Assembly: GCA_037903475.1 (NCBI GenBank) | Contig: JBAJFG010000562.1 | Coordinates: 868,001-932,000, forward strand | DNA from: Ancylostoma caninum | Lineage: Eukaryota; Nematoda; Chromadorea; Rhabditida; Ancylostomatidae | Direction: 5' to 3' | DNA length: 64,000 bases | Part shown: positions 12,801 through 22,787 of the stretch, piece by piece | Position numbering within the stretch: position 1 is the first letter of the stretch | How the letters are laid out: each line of letters starts with the position of its first letter | Notes under the pieces: generated by a model | Told to the model about the DNA's origin: nothing | The model's input: the letters and a program-made list of their open reading frames with translations, nothing else | Databases searched by the model: none | Program-made: the position numbers and the translations under genes

Positions 12801-15800
12801 CTTGAAGGTGACGTCTCCCTCAGAATCGCTTCTGAGATTTTTATGCGGAAAAAAATCTACAGGAGCTCCTGATCATAACGGTGTACGTTATTCCGCGCAA
12901 AATTGCCAAAAACCCGTTTTTTAAACTCCAAGTATTATGGAGCTTGTGGGCGGAGCCAAGAAGAGATTACGGTGTTTCCGCACCATGCACTCCTTCGCTA
13001 GTCTTCATGTGGAGCGCACCTCCTATCCTGTTAGGGATGGATGATGAGGAACTCTCACTACGAATATGATTTCTCTCAGAGGGTTCGCTCCTGGAAGTAA
13101 ATTAATCGGAAACCTCGTCCTCCCTTCTCAGCCAGCCGGCCCCGCCCAGAAACTCTCCAAAACTTTGGGCATAAAATGAGTATCTGACATTTTTGCATAC
13201 AAATACGCGTGCCATTGTCATCAACAGCTCCTGAAGTTTCTTTCCACGTGGAACTCCTAGAAACGGTTCACTGTGGGATGGTGCCTTCAAGCAGGATCTT
13301 CGCAGAGTGACAAGGTGAAGACCTTTGCGTGCGTGCGTCTGCGACGCTGCCAGCCTATTTGCATGCCAATCTTGATGCCGGACAACTGTCAAGCCACCCT
13401 TAGCAGCTCCAAATTGTGTTTGCCCGAGCAACAGCACTACGGTGTCGATTTTCATGCCTGGCAAATCGCCAGCACTGGCCGCGTCGCAGCCACACGCTTC
13501 GGACATACGTAGCGAGCAACGTACAGTGTGTTTTTCCGGGAGTAAAATCGCGCGCGATCTGATCCATTCCAGTAGATCCAATTCTCAGTCGAAAGACCAC
13601 GTGAAAGCGGAGGTTCCAGCAATTCGTACGTAGCCTTTGTACTGATTCCGCAATTGCACCGATTTTACTCCCGGAAAAACACCCAGGCCCCGGCACGAGC
13701 CTGTATTAGGGTCGTAGCCAAAACGAAGCCCCCTTTGAAAAATGCAGATTTTACGAAGCCCCCTCTGAAAATAACAATAGGAGGGAATGACCGCATCCAA
13801 TGATAGCAATTCTACAAGAATTCTCCGTGATTGCAATTAAAGCAATTAGTAGCAATTAAAGGACGATAACCCATTGTGAAACCACAAAACAACTGCAATA
13901 ACCAGTGTAAACCGACAAAACATAACTATAATTCTTTACCAAGAGCAACCAATGAATGGACCATTCCTCACTGCGACAGAAATTATACTGACGGAATCAG
14001 GAAACGATAAGGTCGACATTGGTCGCCAAAAGCCGAACAGAACAACAAACTAATCGAGAATAAAGGAATAAAAACTCTGGAAAAAGTAGAGACCAAACTA
14101 ATGACAGTAGCCTTCGTAGAAAAAAAAGGACCGACGATTCCAAAGGGGCTTTCAAATGATTCCAATTCCCGCGCTGGGTCGATTGGGTCGGCGTTCTGCT
14201 TTGGAGCGCGGCTAAACGGCTTGCCAATGTTCCTTGGAGCGAGCGGAGAAGGACAAATACTCGGAAGATGGGAGATGATAAGTGATAGTATGTGAGGCGT
14301 ATGAAAGCACATACCTCCAAGTATAGGGTACATGGTAGGGGGTTGGTAACTTATGTGTTTGAATAGGGACATTATGCCCCCGACAGGCTCAGCTTGTAGC
14401 CCAGCCTGTCGAAAATAGGCTGGTCCCTTTACCGAGCATACAATTCCTGGATTCACATAAGTTTTGTGATCTGACATCATAGATTTATTTTGAGTGCTAT
14501 GACGCTTCTTAACCCCAAATTTGGTGTCAATCGGTTGAGTCTCGACTCAACGGGAGAGCCTTGCAACCACTCAGACTCAGAATGTGAGCGTATACTTTTC
14601 TAGTTCACATAAATTTAGATTGTCTCTCCCAAGATCTTCTAGTGTTCCCTTAGTTCTCATCTCACTGAAGATTCCAGCTCAATCCATGCAGATTCCGCGG
14701 CGCAGGAGTCGTTTAAGTCCTCCGGATTATGGGAACCTGTACATGATCTGCTCCAATCGAACTTTTCAACATCGATCGCCGCAATTGCTCTGCTAAAGCT
14801 ACGAGCAGTTCTTTTGCGAGCCTTTTTCGTCTTTCATCGCCTTTATCAACGCATTTCTTTTCTTTGGACCAACGAACACCTCAAAGTTTTTCTGGGGCTA
14901 GGCCCCGAACCCGTACGAAGCCTCTTTTGCTTTCCGACCCTTTTACGAAGCCCAGCTTGCCCACCGACAAGCTGCGCTGGGGCCTGAAAACACCATGTAT
15001 CTACAGCTTTTTTGCGCACTATTTCCCGATAAATATTTAGGGATGTGTTCACACGGTGCAGAGAAAACAGCACCTTATGGACAGCCGCCGGTTTCAACTC
15101 AGTTCTCAATTCAAGCTACGTGTTGAAGATGTTGGAAATTCCGTCTTTCAAGGACGCCAGTTCAGGTCTTGTTGACCAAGCTAAGCAGGAAATGAGAAAT
15201 TTCCAGAAGCAAATCAAAGATTACGAGGTCAGCCAATAGATTGCTATACTAGGAAATGTTGGAATATTTGGTGTTTTTCAGAATGATGTGAAAAATCTTC
15301 CTGACCAAATAAACAATTTTATCACTCAGCTGGCTCCTGTGTCTTTGAGCGAATGCGAGGCAGCCAATCAGGCAGCAACGAGGAAGATTCTGGATAGCAT
15401 CAAATCGTTGAAATCGTAAGAAATTTCAAGAAAGAATAAGAATTCAAAAATTAACTAGATGAAAATGAGAAATTTAAGTATTTCCACACTTACCATTTCA
15501 AAATTGGTCCTATACATGCACTGCACGGATCCATGAACGCTGCCGGAAAGTTGTGATCGATCCGGCCATTTAAAATTGACGAGTTTTCCAGTGAAGATAG
15601 GTAAACTACGCTTAGGTGACTCGAAACGCTCAGTGTTGGTAACCAGTGACTGGAAAAAATGGTAGGAAATACCATATTTCGCTGCAAAGCGTAGTACTCC
15701 AAATAATTAGGAAATGTGGGACGTTCCCGGGTAAGTTCATGGATCCCACAACTAGAATGTACTCAATGTAGCCCTCGAAAAGAATGGTAACTCAATATAG

Positions 15801-18298
15801 CCCTCGAAAAGAATAGCAGCTTATCCATGTCACTACAATCCATCCTAAGGGATGGAGGAAACACCTCTTATATCAGGGAACGCTGATGTCCTCAGCAGGG
15901 TATTTTTTGCAGAATTTTTGGGATTACTTCCAAATCTACCAAATGAGCAAACATGAAAATTATCATGGATGCTGTTGTGAAAGGCATCGACCCACTTTAG
16001 CGGAGAACCAGAGTTTTCGAGCGTCATTCCTGTGCAACTTGTGGGCGGAGTCGGAGGCGTTGTTGTTGTGGGAAGAAGAGTTTTCTGAATAATGCACTCC
16101 TTGTATCGAATGTTTTGGGAAATTCGTATTTCTCGAGAGAGTCCTTCATTATCCACTCCTAACAAGATAGAAGCTGCATCTCATATATGTCCAACTATGT
16201 TGGGAAAGGGAATCTCTATACCCTCGCTTTAGCTCCGCCCACAAGCTCCAAAAAGGTAAGTTTCGAAAGCGTGTTTTTAGGCAATTTCGCACGGAATCAT
16301 GTACACCACTGTGATCAGGAGCTTCTGGAGATTCTTTTCATATGAAAAGCTCTGGAACGATTCTCAAGTAGAACTGCATCCTTGAGCGGTTTCACGCAAG
16401 AATACTGTACGAGTACCAAATTAACGATTCTGGAGGGACAAAAACCCTGTTAGACCGTTGCGAAGGTCGATCTGCTAAGCCTGTTTATAACTACAGCGCC
16501 TCTTACCGCTTAGCTGTGTGCTCTTCTCAATTTGTAATGTATAGAAATTGTTTTAGATTGTTTCAGGTCCATACTGATTATTCGCGATGAAGTGCAAAAG
16601 ATCAGCGCAGCAATGTTGAGATTACTTTCTCTAAATCCAGATGTCATCGACGGAAAAGTCGACGAGATCAGTGCAAAATTCACTGATCTCATCGAAAAAC
16701 CAGTGCGGCAAGGAGTCGACACTGTCTTCGTGGGTTCAACGATATTTACTTGTTTTTTTTTACTGTTTCTTCCTGGAAAATTTGTTGGATGGAATTATAC
16801 ATTGGTATTCGAATTTTTCTTTTGAATGTTCGAATATCGAATAATCGAATATTTTAACTTTCCGTGTAATTCGAATATTCGAATAATCAAACATTTTAAC
16901 TTTTCGGACATTCGTTCGAAAATATTCGTTCAAATACCAATGTATAGATGGAAAGGGATGGAAAGGGCAGTTTTTTTTTTAAATTATGGTAGGAAAGGCC
17001 AGCGATTTAGTCCAGAATCACCATTCCATTCCATTATTTGGGCATTGATGCCTATTTCAATGGTCGGTTCCATGCCATTATTTATAGGACGAGTTGTCGA
17101 CAGATCTGATACCATGTCGCGGCGTTTACAATGCTTATCAGAACCTCGGTTCACTGGTATGCGAAGATGTCGGAGCTCCCTACCATGGAGTATGGGCGGC
17201 AACTGGTGAGTATGTATAGCTAATACTTCGCGCAAGAACTCGTCCAAAATGATTCCTGGCGCGATGTCCTGGCCTAGATGCTACCCATGAATATCGTTAC
17301 TCAGACGGGTAGACAAGGTCACGTATGGGTAAACATGTTGATGACACATTTACCATGGGTAATTCCAATGATACATCTGTGCCTAGGCGCAGCTATCCAT
17401 AGGTAAAGTACGCAGTTAGATATGGATTTGAATACATGATTGAGATTATCCAGGGTAAACGTGTCGACGCCCGTGCTAACGATGGGTAAATTTGTGTGGT
17501 GTTGAAACATCTACCTGGTTAATTTCAATGATGCATGTGGTCCATGTCCAAGTATGCTCTAATATTCACAAGAAATTGTATGATCTGCGATTTCTAATGG
17601 CACAGAGCGGCGCGCACGCGTTGCTGCTTTGACTGTAGTAGATCAACGCGGCCTTCGCTTAGCTGACAATGCGGAAAAAACGTGGAAAATCATGGAAAAC
17701 AAGAGGAAGACGCGTGGTAATATTGGTTTACCACAGTCATACACTTACATTCAACGAGAAAAGCTGAAATCCGGTGAAGAGAATACTCAATCTCAAGCCG
17801 ACCGGCTGTCGCGCTGATCTACCGCAGCTAAAGCCGCGACGCACACGCGCCGCCCTTTCCGCTCCTCCTTCGGGAGCATTTATAGAACGCAGATGCGTGC
17901 GTTCGCTAATAGCGCGTCAGACATCGAAGCTAGAACCAGTGGGGCGAGTACCCTTCGAGGGGGTGTGGCACTGAGGTGGGCCATGTTTTTGTGACTCGTC
18001 GATCCTTTGAACGGCCCAATCACAGATCGGTGTCGGATGTCCTGACGCACACTCCTTCCACGGCTTGTCCCGGTTGTCGGAATGGACAACTCGTACACGG
18101 CCAGCACGAACGATCGAATCGTGACGCTTGCTCTATTCTTTACCACATAGTTGCCCACGTTTCCACGTTAACCATAGACCTGATTGCCTTTTAATGACAT
18201 CATGTGTTCTAGGTCTGTGCGGACTGTGGTTTCTTATCACGGCTATCATCCTTCTGCTTATTAATCGCAGAAATACCACGACTTCAAAGGTATCTTAG
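6823..18298 (+). CDS. Prominin-like five-transmembrane glycoprotein
   Basis: Eighteen exons give about 720 residues with prominin topology. Exons: 6823-6883, 6990-7120, 7203-7274, 8420-8530, 8912-9068, 9226-9305, 9468-9548, 9996-10169, 10409-10477, 10808-10954, 12258-about 12372, about 12420/12460-12573, 12646-12789, 15041-15227, 15282-15415, 16567-16729, 17088-17205, 18213-18298. Phases agree at every junction except the uncertain pair in the TM3-TM4 loop. The start ATG opens a signal peptide (MRCLRLLLLMDITLWAGA). TM1 (IIFTAFGIAIALSSLVLGLV) and TM2 (LLFLIPLTCSFVFVLTGVII) are followed by a long helical extracellular loop (exons 5-10), TM3 (VTIPGIIAMLFIMATATLL), TM4 (MTGFYLLVLLAFFVITL), a second loop (exons 13-17) with the family-like CREN and CRGVYNAYQ...CEDV...HGVW cysteines, and TM5 (CGLWFLITAIILLLI). 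Prominins organise cholesterol-rich plasma-membrane protrusions; the role here is inferred. The coded tail after TM5 is very short; an extra small exon near 18410 is possible. Confidence 0.85.
7600..7745 (-). repeat. Dispersed repeat, inverted copy, in prominin intron 3
   Basis: The reverse complement matches the core of 5285-5425 and 34985-35150 (GTCTGCGCATCCGCACACTTGG region, then TTGATATCA). Lies inside an intron of the prominin-like gene. Confidence 0.5.
7841..8336. repeat. Tetranucleotide satellite (GAAT)n with (TATG)n segment
   Basis: About 500 bp of GAAT repeats with periodic ACGG, ACGA and TGGT variants, and a block of TATG repeats around 8245-8285. It lies in the third intron of the prominin-like gene. 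On the minus strand it reads as long Ser-Phe-Ile-His ORFs, which are artefacts of the repeat. Such arrays are length-polymorphic. Confidence 0.95.
11986..12207. mobile_element. MITE of the GGGCAGTTTATACTAG family (full copy)
   Basis: Starts TTAAGGCAGTTTATACGAGG and ends GCATCTAGTTTAAATTGCGC, an inverted pair, with CG-rich GTGCGTCAGTC subterminal motifs. It sits in the intron before the TM3 exon of the prominin-like gene. A more diverged copy starts at about 11066. See 23173-23410 and 54662-54910 for the clearest copies. Confidence 0.65.
12850..13080 (+). repeat. Dispersed repeat, inverted partner at 16100-16340
   Basis: Shares GAGCTCCTGATCA, GGTGTACGTTATTCCG, GAGCTTGTGGGCGGAGC and ATCCTGTTAGGGATGGATGA with the reverse complement of 16100-16340. 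Both copies are intronic in the prominin-like gene and face each other over 3 kb, so the transcript could fold here. Confidence 0.6.
13100..14418. other. Prominin intron 13, repeats only
   Basis: Contains an inverted repeat pair built on TTTTTCCGGGAGTAAAATCG (13530-13549) and its complement (13660-13679), and two tandem ACGAAGCCCCCT motifs near 13723 and 13753. Open stretches on either strand here have no recognisable content. Confidence 0.45.
14419..14986 (+). repeat. Dispersed repeat, copy 2
   Basis: Second copy of the 1-534 repeat, same orientation, with a few small insertions (for example around 14742-14790). It ends 54 bases before the acceptor of the next prominin exon (15041). Confidence 0.8.
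15755..15812. repeat. Two tandem copies of a 29-bp unit
   Basis: The unit ACTCAATGTAGCCCTCGAAA(AGAATGGTA) is repeated once with one change, inside an intron of the prominin-like gene. Confidence 0.6.
16100..16340 (-). repeat. Dispersed repeat, inverted partner of 12850-13080
   Basis: Reads on the minus strand as the same sequence as 12850-13080, with GCTCCTGATCACAGTGG and GTGGGCGGAGCTAAAG landmarks. Confidence 0.6.
16798..16946. repeat. TTCGAATATTCG foldback repeat
   Basis: Bounded by TACATTGGTATTCGAAT on the left and the complementary ATACCAATGTA on the right, with an interior of ATTCGAATATTCGAATAATC-type words. Same family as 5035-5275. Lies in the intron before prominin exon 17. Confidence 0.65.
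17206..18212. other. Last prominin intron
   Basis: Contains several ATGGGTAAA / TACCCATG words at 17280-17520 that look like a diverged repeat, and a CG-rich stretch at 17800-18130. No gene seen. Confidence 0.4.
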
Positions 18299-18940
18299 CC
18301 CTCGTCAGCAAATGAACCCAGAACGGCAAAGACGAGTCGACGATGTACCCTGGAATGTTACATTTTTTCCTACTACTGAGCCACTTTGTTTTTTACTTAC
18401 TGGTTTAGAACGCTTTTGGAACAATACCCTAATGATTACTTTGACATGTTGTGTATATGCACTATTGATTTAAAAATCTTCCGAGTGCCCGAAGTATTTA
18501 AATACTCTTTGCTTGTATACCCTGTCGAAAATGTGAATAACGTGTGCCTTGAAATTCAATATCAATGCATAATTCACTTCAATATCAATAAAGCTTCAAT
18601 AATAATGGTTTATTCTCGTAGTCTGCACAAGTGTAATAGAAAGAATGGAGGCGACGTCAGTATAATTGGCTCGGGAGCACGCGACGCATTTTCGTTGCGG
18701 CGCTGCAAAACTCTGCTGCTCTTGTTCTCTTTTTTCACGGGTCAATTCAGCCTACTGCTATGAAATCTAGCGCTGACTGAGCCTGTCTAGCAGTCGTTGT
18801 GCGTCTGATAGACATGCGTGCGTCGTGACTGACGCATGCGTCTAGTGTAAACTGCCGTAATCGTAGAATCTTGACAGCTCGTCATACTACCTCACAGTGC
18901 AATGCAACCGAACTCATAACAGACCACTTGAAAATCTTGA
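18299..18940. other. 3' flank of prominin gene and partial MITE
   Basis: AATAAAG at about 18587 may serve as polyadenylation signal for the prominin-like gene. The segment 18781-18858 ends in GCATGCGTCTAGTGTAAACTG, one terminus of the GGGCAGTTTATACTAG MITE family. Confidence 0.45.
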
Positions 18941-18944
18941 CAGT

Positions 18945-19043
18945 CACTCAGTGATAAACTCTCCTCTTGGCGATATCATGTGTCAGTATAAAAGTGATCC
19001 AGAGGGTGGTCTAAGCTCATTCAACATCATTCATTCATAGCTG
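18945..19043 (+). promoter_or_regulatory. Putative promoter of SSP-type gene 1
   Basis: A TATAAAAG box lies at 18987-18994, 50 bases before the start codon, and GTGATAAAC (a GATA site) lies just upstream near 18950. In C. elegans, GATA sites and a close TATA box are characteristic of msp and related sperm gene promoters. The second SSP-type gene has the same arrangement. Confidence 0.5.
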
Positions 19044-20621
19044 ATGGCTGAAGAAGCAGGACAACAAGCAGCAGCACCAGCCCCGCAAGGTCTCTGCGCT
19101 GATCCTGCTCAGGCTCAAGTTCCGGCTGCTGGTGGCAAGTCCACGCACACGCTGCAGAATCCTGGCGATCAGAAGATGATCTTCAAAGTGAAAAGCTCCA
19201 ACAACAACGAGTACCGTGTGAATCCTGTTTTTGGTTTCGTCGATGCGGCTGGAAATACGCCACTTGAAGTAACTCGTTTGGTAGGTCCCTGATTCTTATG
19301 ATTTTGACAGATTTTGACCGAGTATAAACGGGCTGGATCGGAGCGATATTTTATCGCTGACGTAGTCGCAGGATGTATTCCGTAGGATCATCGTGATTCC
19401 TGTAATCCTTAGCATATCTCAAGGCCACGGTTGGAGGACAGGACCCAAGCGATGCCACATGAAAATCGATAGGCATTTTTTCCACTGTTGGTTTCGGTTT
19501 TATTTTGATGAATTTCTGACCGACGGGAGGAGTTCAACAGGACTACTGAAGGTGTCGACGAGGTTGTCGATGAGTGTAGGGCCTGTTGAATTGGATGCGT
19601 GTGTCGGACGCACGTCAGACGCAACGTACATTTACGAAGGTTTTTCCGTGGAGACCGGTCAGCGTGGTATGAACTCCATAAATAGGGCAATTCGTATAAG
19701 CCACGTGCACGATAGGTTAGACGCACGCATACATTTGCGTAGGAATCTCTATGAAGACCGGTCTACCCCGGGTCTACATCGGGAATTATTCCCAGACTTC
19801 GCCAGCAATCATGGCGATCGCCACATGGATGAAGTGAATGAGGAGACCCCAGACGTAAATGATAATATGGGGCATGGCGATCGATAGGCATCATTTCCAC
19901 TATCGCTATCACTCACATCGCCAGTTCATTTTGGGCACATCTTCGAGAGTACGGGTGATGAGCTCCGTTTGGCAGCGATCCATGGCGATGTAACGTGGCA
20001 ATCAATACGTATCATTTCCACGATCCTCATCTATTACATCGCCGATTCATTTTTACTCATTTTGCTGTGCATCCACCGCGAATAGACGCGACGCCTCGAG
20101 TGCGTGCGTACGGTCTGCGTTCGAGCTGCGTCAGGTAGCCTTCATCATATGGTTGCACGCGTCTGGATTACTATAATGGTATTTCGCATTTCCGTCACCC
20201 TGTAACTTCATTTTTGATAATTATCGATTGACTGTGCATGGTCTGAGACTGCCCGCCCACAATCAATATGTATCATAAACGCGATGTGACAGCGGAAGCC
20301 TTTACGGCTTCGATCAATGGACCTGCTATCGACTGTGTTCACTGCCGGGCGATCAGAGTAACTGCGTCGCAGCCGCACGCATGCGACTGCAATAGTCATA
20401 GGGAATAATTTGAAATTGCAGCGAGTTTGTTGAAATCTCTCATAAAAATTTATTTTTGTTCAAATTCCTGAGTAAAATTATATTTCCAGGCTGGCGCACC
20501 TAAAGAAGACAAGCTGGTGGTGCAGTTCGCTCCAGCTCCGGCAGACGCCACTGATGCGCAAGCGGCGTTCGCCTCAGTGCAGCCGACTGGCAACGTTACG
20601 ATCAATCTCAGCGCCACCTAA
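19044..20621 (+). CDS. MSP-domain protein, SSP (sperm-specific family, class P) type, gene 1
   Basis: Two exons, 19044-19280 and 20490-20621 (stop TAA 20619-20621), joined in phase 0, encode 122 residues. A Gln/Ala-rich N-terminal extension (residues 1-20) precedes the MSP-like immunoglobulin fold: VPAAGGKSTHTLQNPG, MIFKVKSSNNNEYRVNPVFG and, in exon 2, GAPKEDKLVVQFAPAPADAT ... NVTINLSAT. Small proteins of this type are abundant in nematode sperm and related to major sperm protein. The intron (1.2 kb) falls after Arg-Leu, exactly where it falls in the second copy at 35369. It contains two repeat copies. AATAAA at 20644-20649 is a likely polyadenylation signal. Family assignment is firm. Confidence 0.93.
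19580..19770. repeat. Partial GGGCAGTTTATACTAG-type MITE
   Basis: Contains the characteristic internal words GGATGCGTGTGTCGGACGCA, CCGTGGAGACCGGTC and CGCACGCATACATTTGCG, but the ends are eroded. Located in the SSP gene 1 intron. Confidence 0.5.
19795..20060 (+). repeat. Dispersed repeat 'GATCGCCACATGGAT', copy 1
   Basis: Near-identical to 48930-49210 over the whole length, including GGCGATCGCCACATGGAT, ACTATCGCTATCACTCACAT, ATCTTCGAGAGTACGGG and CATGGCGATGTAACGTGGCA. A third, diverged copy lies at 48290-48425. No conserved reading frame. Located in the SSP gene 1 intron. Confidence 0.75.
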
Positions 20622-20643
20622 ACGAATCGATAAAGTAATCGAT

Positions 20644-20649
20644 AATAAA
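20644..20649 (+). terminator. Polyadenylation signal AATAAA
   Basis: Canonical AATAAA 23 bases after the stop of SSP-type gene 1, followed by a T-run. Confidence 0.65.
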
Positions 20650-21162
20650 GAGTTTTTTTTTTGGCTGTTTCAAATGACCCTTTATTCATGGGTGCTGAGC
20701 ACCAAGAGGGTCTGATTGTGCTTAATGAAGTTGGAAAAGGATGCTGACAGACGTATTGATTGAATTGTCGGTGGACGTGGTCACGTATGTAGAGTCAGCC
20801 AATGGCAGCTGGAATCGCTGTGTCGTGATGTGTCATCAGAACGAAAAGACAAGACAATCAACTATTATACGCATGTTTGCAAAGTAGTCGCCGCGATTTT
20901 GTTGCAAACGCTAATGTTGAAAAATACACAATCGTTATGGAAAAGACTAAGGGCAGTTTATACTAGGTGCGTGTATTTGTCGCGCGCGTGACTAATTAGA
21001 ACCCTAAAAACAAATTTCTGATCGCATCTGAAAATTGCTTTTCCAAAAGCTTGTCGACAACTTGTTTTCACACTTCTTTGTCGACAAGTTGTCCGCCCGA
21101 AAGCTTGCCGAAAATTGTTTCCACACAATGGAAACGTCACTCGTCTCGACGAGCCCTTTCGA
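20650..21162. other. Intergenic
   Basis: Holds one terminus of the GGGCAGTTTATACTAG MITE family at 20950-20985 and an imperfect inverted repeat built on CTTGTCGACAACTTG / TTGTCGACAAGTTG (21049-21092). No gene seen. Confidence 0.45.
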
Positions 21163-21747
21163 ATGGCCTCCTGGATCTTCATTATGTCCCGTCAAAATCT
21201 TCACTTTGAGGCGGCTGCAGCAAAAAAAAACTCCTTCCAAGGAAATGTTACAAAGAAGTATACGTCCGAACAATGCGGTAAGCTCTGTTACAAGTGTCCT
21301 GCCTATCTTCAGAGTAGAAATCGTGGAGAGATCGGGACCACATTAAGCATGAAGGTTCCCCCCTCCCTTTCGTTGGCCGAGATTACACGCTATTTCTTTA
21401 CTCAGAACTATCGCCTAGTATATCAACCAGCCTGAAAGTCCGCACGATTTTCTTGTTTCCATTGGAAGATATTCATGAGGCCGTCAAGAAGGTAAGTGTT
21501 AGGCTAATTGCTGCGCTTCAATTCTGCTGCTCCCACGTTATGGCATCGGTTTTTACAGGAAGCCGTGATCCCTCTCTCCTATCTTTTGGACCATATCTAT
21601 CCCGTACCGCTTCATAGCGTTAACACCAATGCTGTACATAAGCCTAGTGTTTTTTCCTCATCTTATCAAATCCCAGTGTAGCTGAAGCACCAAATTCTGG
21701 AGCCACGTTCACACCCGCCTCAAGCTGCCGTCGCCCTTGCTACATGA
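21163..21747 (+). CDS. Tentative small gene of unknown function
   Basis: Three or four segments join in phase with normal splice sites: 21163-21277 (ATG, ends G|gtaagc), 21406-21491 (ends AAG AAG|gtaagt), 21559-21633 and possibly 21682-21747 (TGA). The middle part reads KVRTIFLFPLEDIHEAVKK and then EAVIPLSYLLDHIYPVPLHS, which looks like genuine protein. I do not recognise a family. It lies 1 kb upstream of the POT1-like gene on the same strand, so an operon is possible. The first and last exons are the weakest parts. Confidence 0.38.
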
Positions 21748-21866
21748 CCATTCCGTGCACATCGCGAGGCTTTCGAGTAGATCCACTATTAAGTTAACTT
21801 CATCTCACAATGTCTTCCTGAAAAGTGAAATTGTTTGCACTTTTCCGCTGCAACAGGACTTACATA

Positions 21867-22064
21867 CAGGAAGCTCCAAATGTCCGCAGTCAAGAGGGCG
21901 TGGCCACGGCGCGGCTCCTTGATCAGACACAGGCGCTCTCTATGCTGCCTCTGGTTTCTCTGACTCTGCAGACAACCAGTGGCAGCAGGCAGAGCGCCTG
22001 TGTCTCTGCCTAAAGCCGCGTCGTGGCCACGTCCCTCTTGACTGCGGACATTTGGAGCTTCCTG
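21867..22064 (+). mobile_element. 198-bp palindromic MITE, copy 1, TA target site
   Basis: Begins CAGGAAGCTCCAAATGTCCG and ends with its complement, flanked by TA (21865-21866, 22065-22066). The two halves pair over most of the length with a diverged centre. A copy of identical length in opposite orientation lies at 23571-23768, and the pair brackets the first exon of the POT1-like gene. Confidence 0.85.
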
Positions 22065-22433
22065 TAATTCATGATATCCTCAGAATTCATGATATCTCTA
22101 ACCTTGTACGTCGGCTTCTCTCACATATTTTACCCTATCCATAAGACTCAACTTCGTGAATCACCTACCGCCCCTCACACCTGCTTTTGGGCTCAACTCG
22201 TAGCATTTCTTCTTGTTAACATTGTGGATAATCAAAGAGATCACTACTCCTCCGTCCATCACTCCGGTTCTGACAGGTAAAGACATGGTTACTCTCGTTT
22301 CATTGATGTCTTCCCCTGCTGGACATGTGAACACGTGTTTAGTCCTGTTTCAAGAATATCTGTGTCCTCTCACTTTTCCATAGTCCTTAGCGAAAGTTGC
22401 CTACGGACGGAGCCACAAAGTGTGAATTATATA

Positions 22434-22641
22434 CAGGGAACTCCAAACGTACGCGGACAGGGGCGGGACCGCGGTGCGCCTCTGCTGGGCAGAGACACGA
22501 GCGCTCTGCATGTGGTTCTGGTTTCTCTGCTTCTGCGGCAGAGAGCAGAGAAACCAGAGCCACATGCAGAGCGCTCGTGTCTCTGCCCAGCAGAGGCGCA
22601 CCGCGGTCCCGCCCCTGTCCGCGTACGTTTGGAGTTCCCTG
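22434..22641. mobile_element. 208-bp near-perfect hairpin MITE, TA target site
   Basis: Two arms of about 100 bp are complementary with essentially one mismatch (the GTGGTTCTGG / CCAGAGCCAC position) and a loop of only a few bases around 22537. Ends read CAGGGAACTCCAAACG, related to the 198-bp elements. TA flanks at 22432-22433 and 22642-22643. The near identity of the arms implies a recent insertion or continuing arm conversion. It ends 146 bp before the POT1-like start codon. Confidence 0.9.
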
Positions 22642-22770
22642 TAGTTAGTAAATTAATTGTAGCTTATGTCGTAGATCTGATGCGATTGCCCGTAATTACG
22701 CCAAATACGCGCGAATCTCAGCATTTTGAAACAGCCGACGATCCGCTGCGTTTTTCACCAGGTTTTTTTT

Positions 22771-22773
22771 CAG
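22771..22773 (+). promoter_or_regulatory. Probable spliced-leader trans-splice acceptor
   Basis: A GGTTTTTTTTCAG acceptor ends at 22773, 14 bases before the ATG at 22788, with no upstream coding exon in frame. In nematodes this placement marks trans-splicing of a spliced leader to a short 5' leader. Confidence 0.55.
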
Positions 22774-22787
22774 TTTGTGCTGTGGAA

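Noticed and set aside
13983..14480. 165-codon minus-strand ORF
   Set aside because: It overlaps the second copy of the dispersed repeat and a prominin intron, with no recognisable domain.
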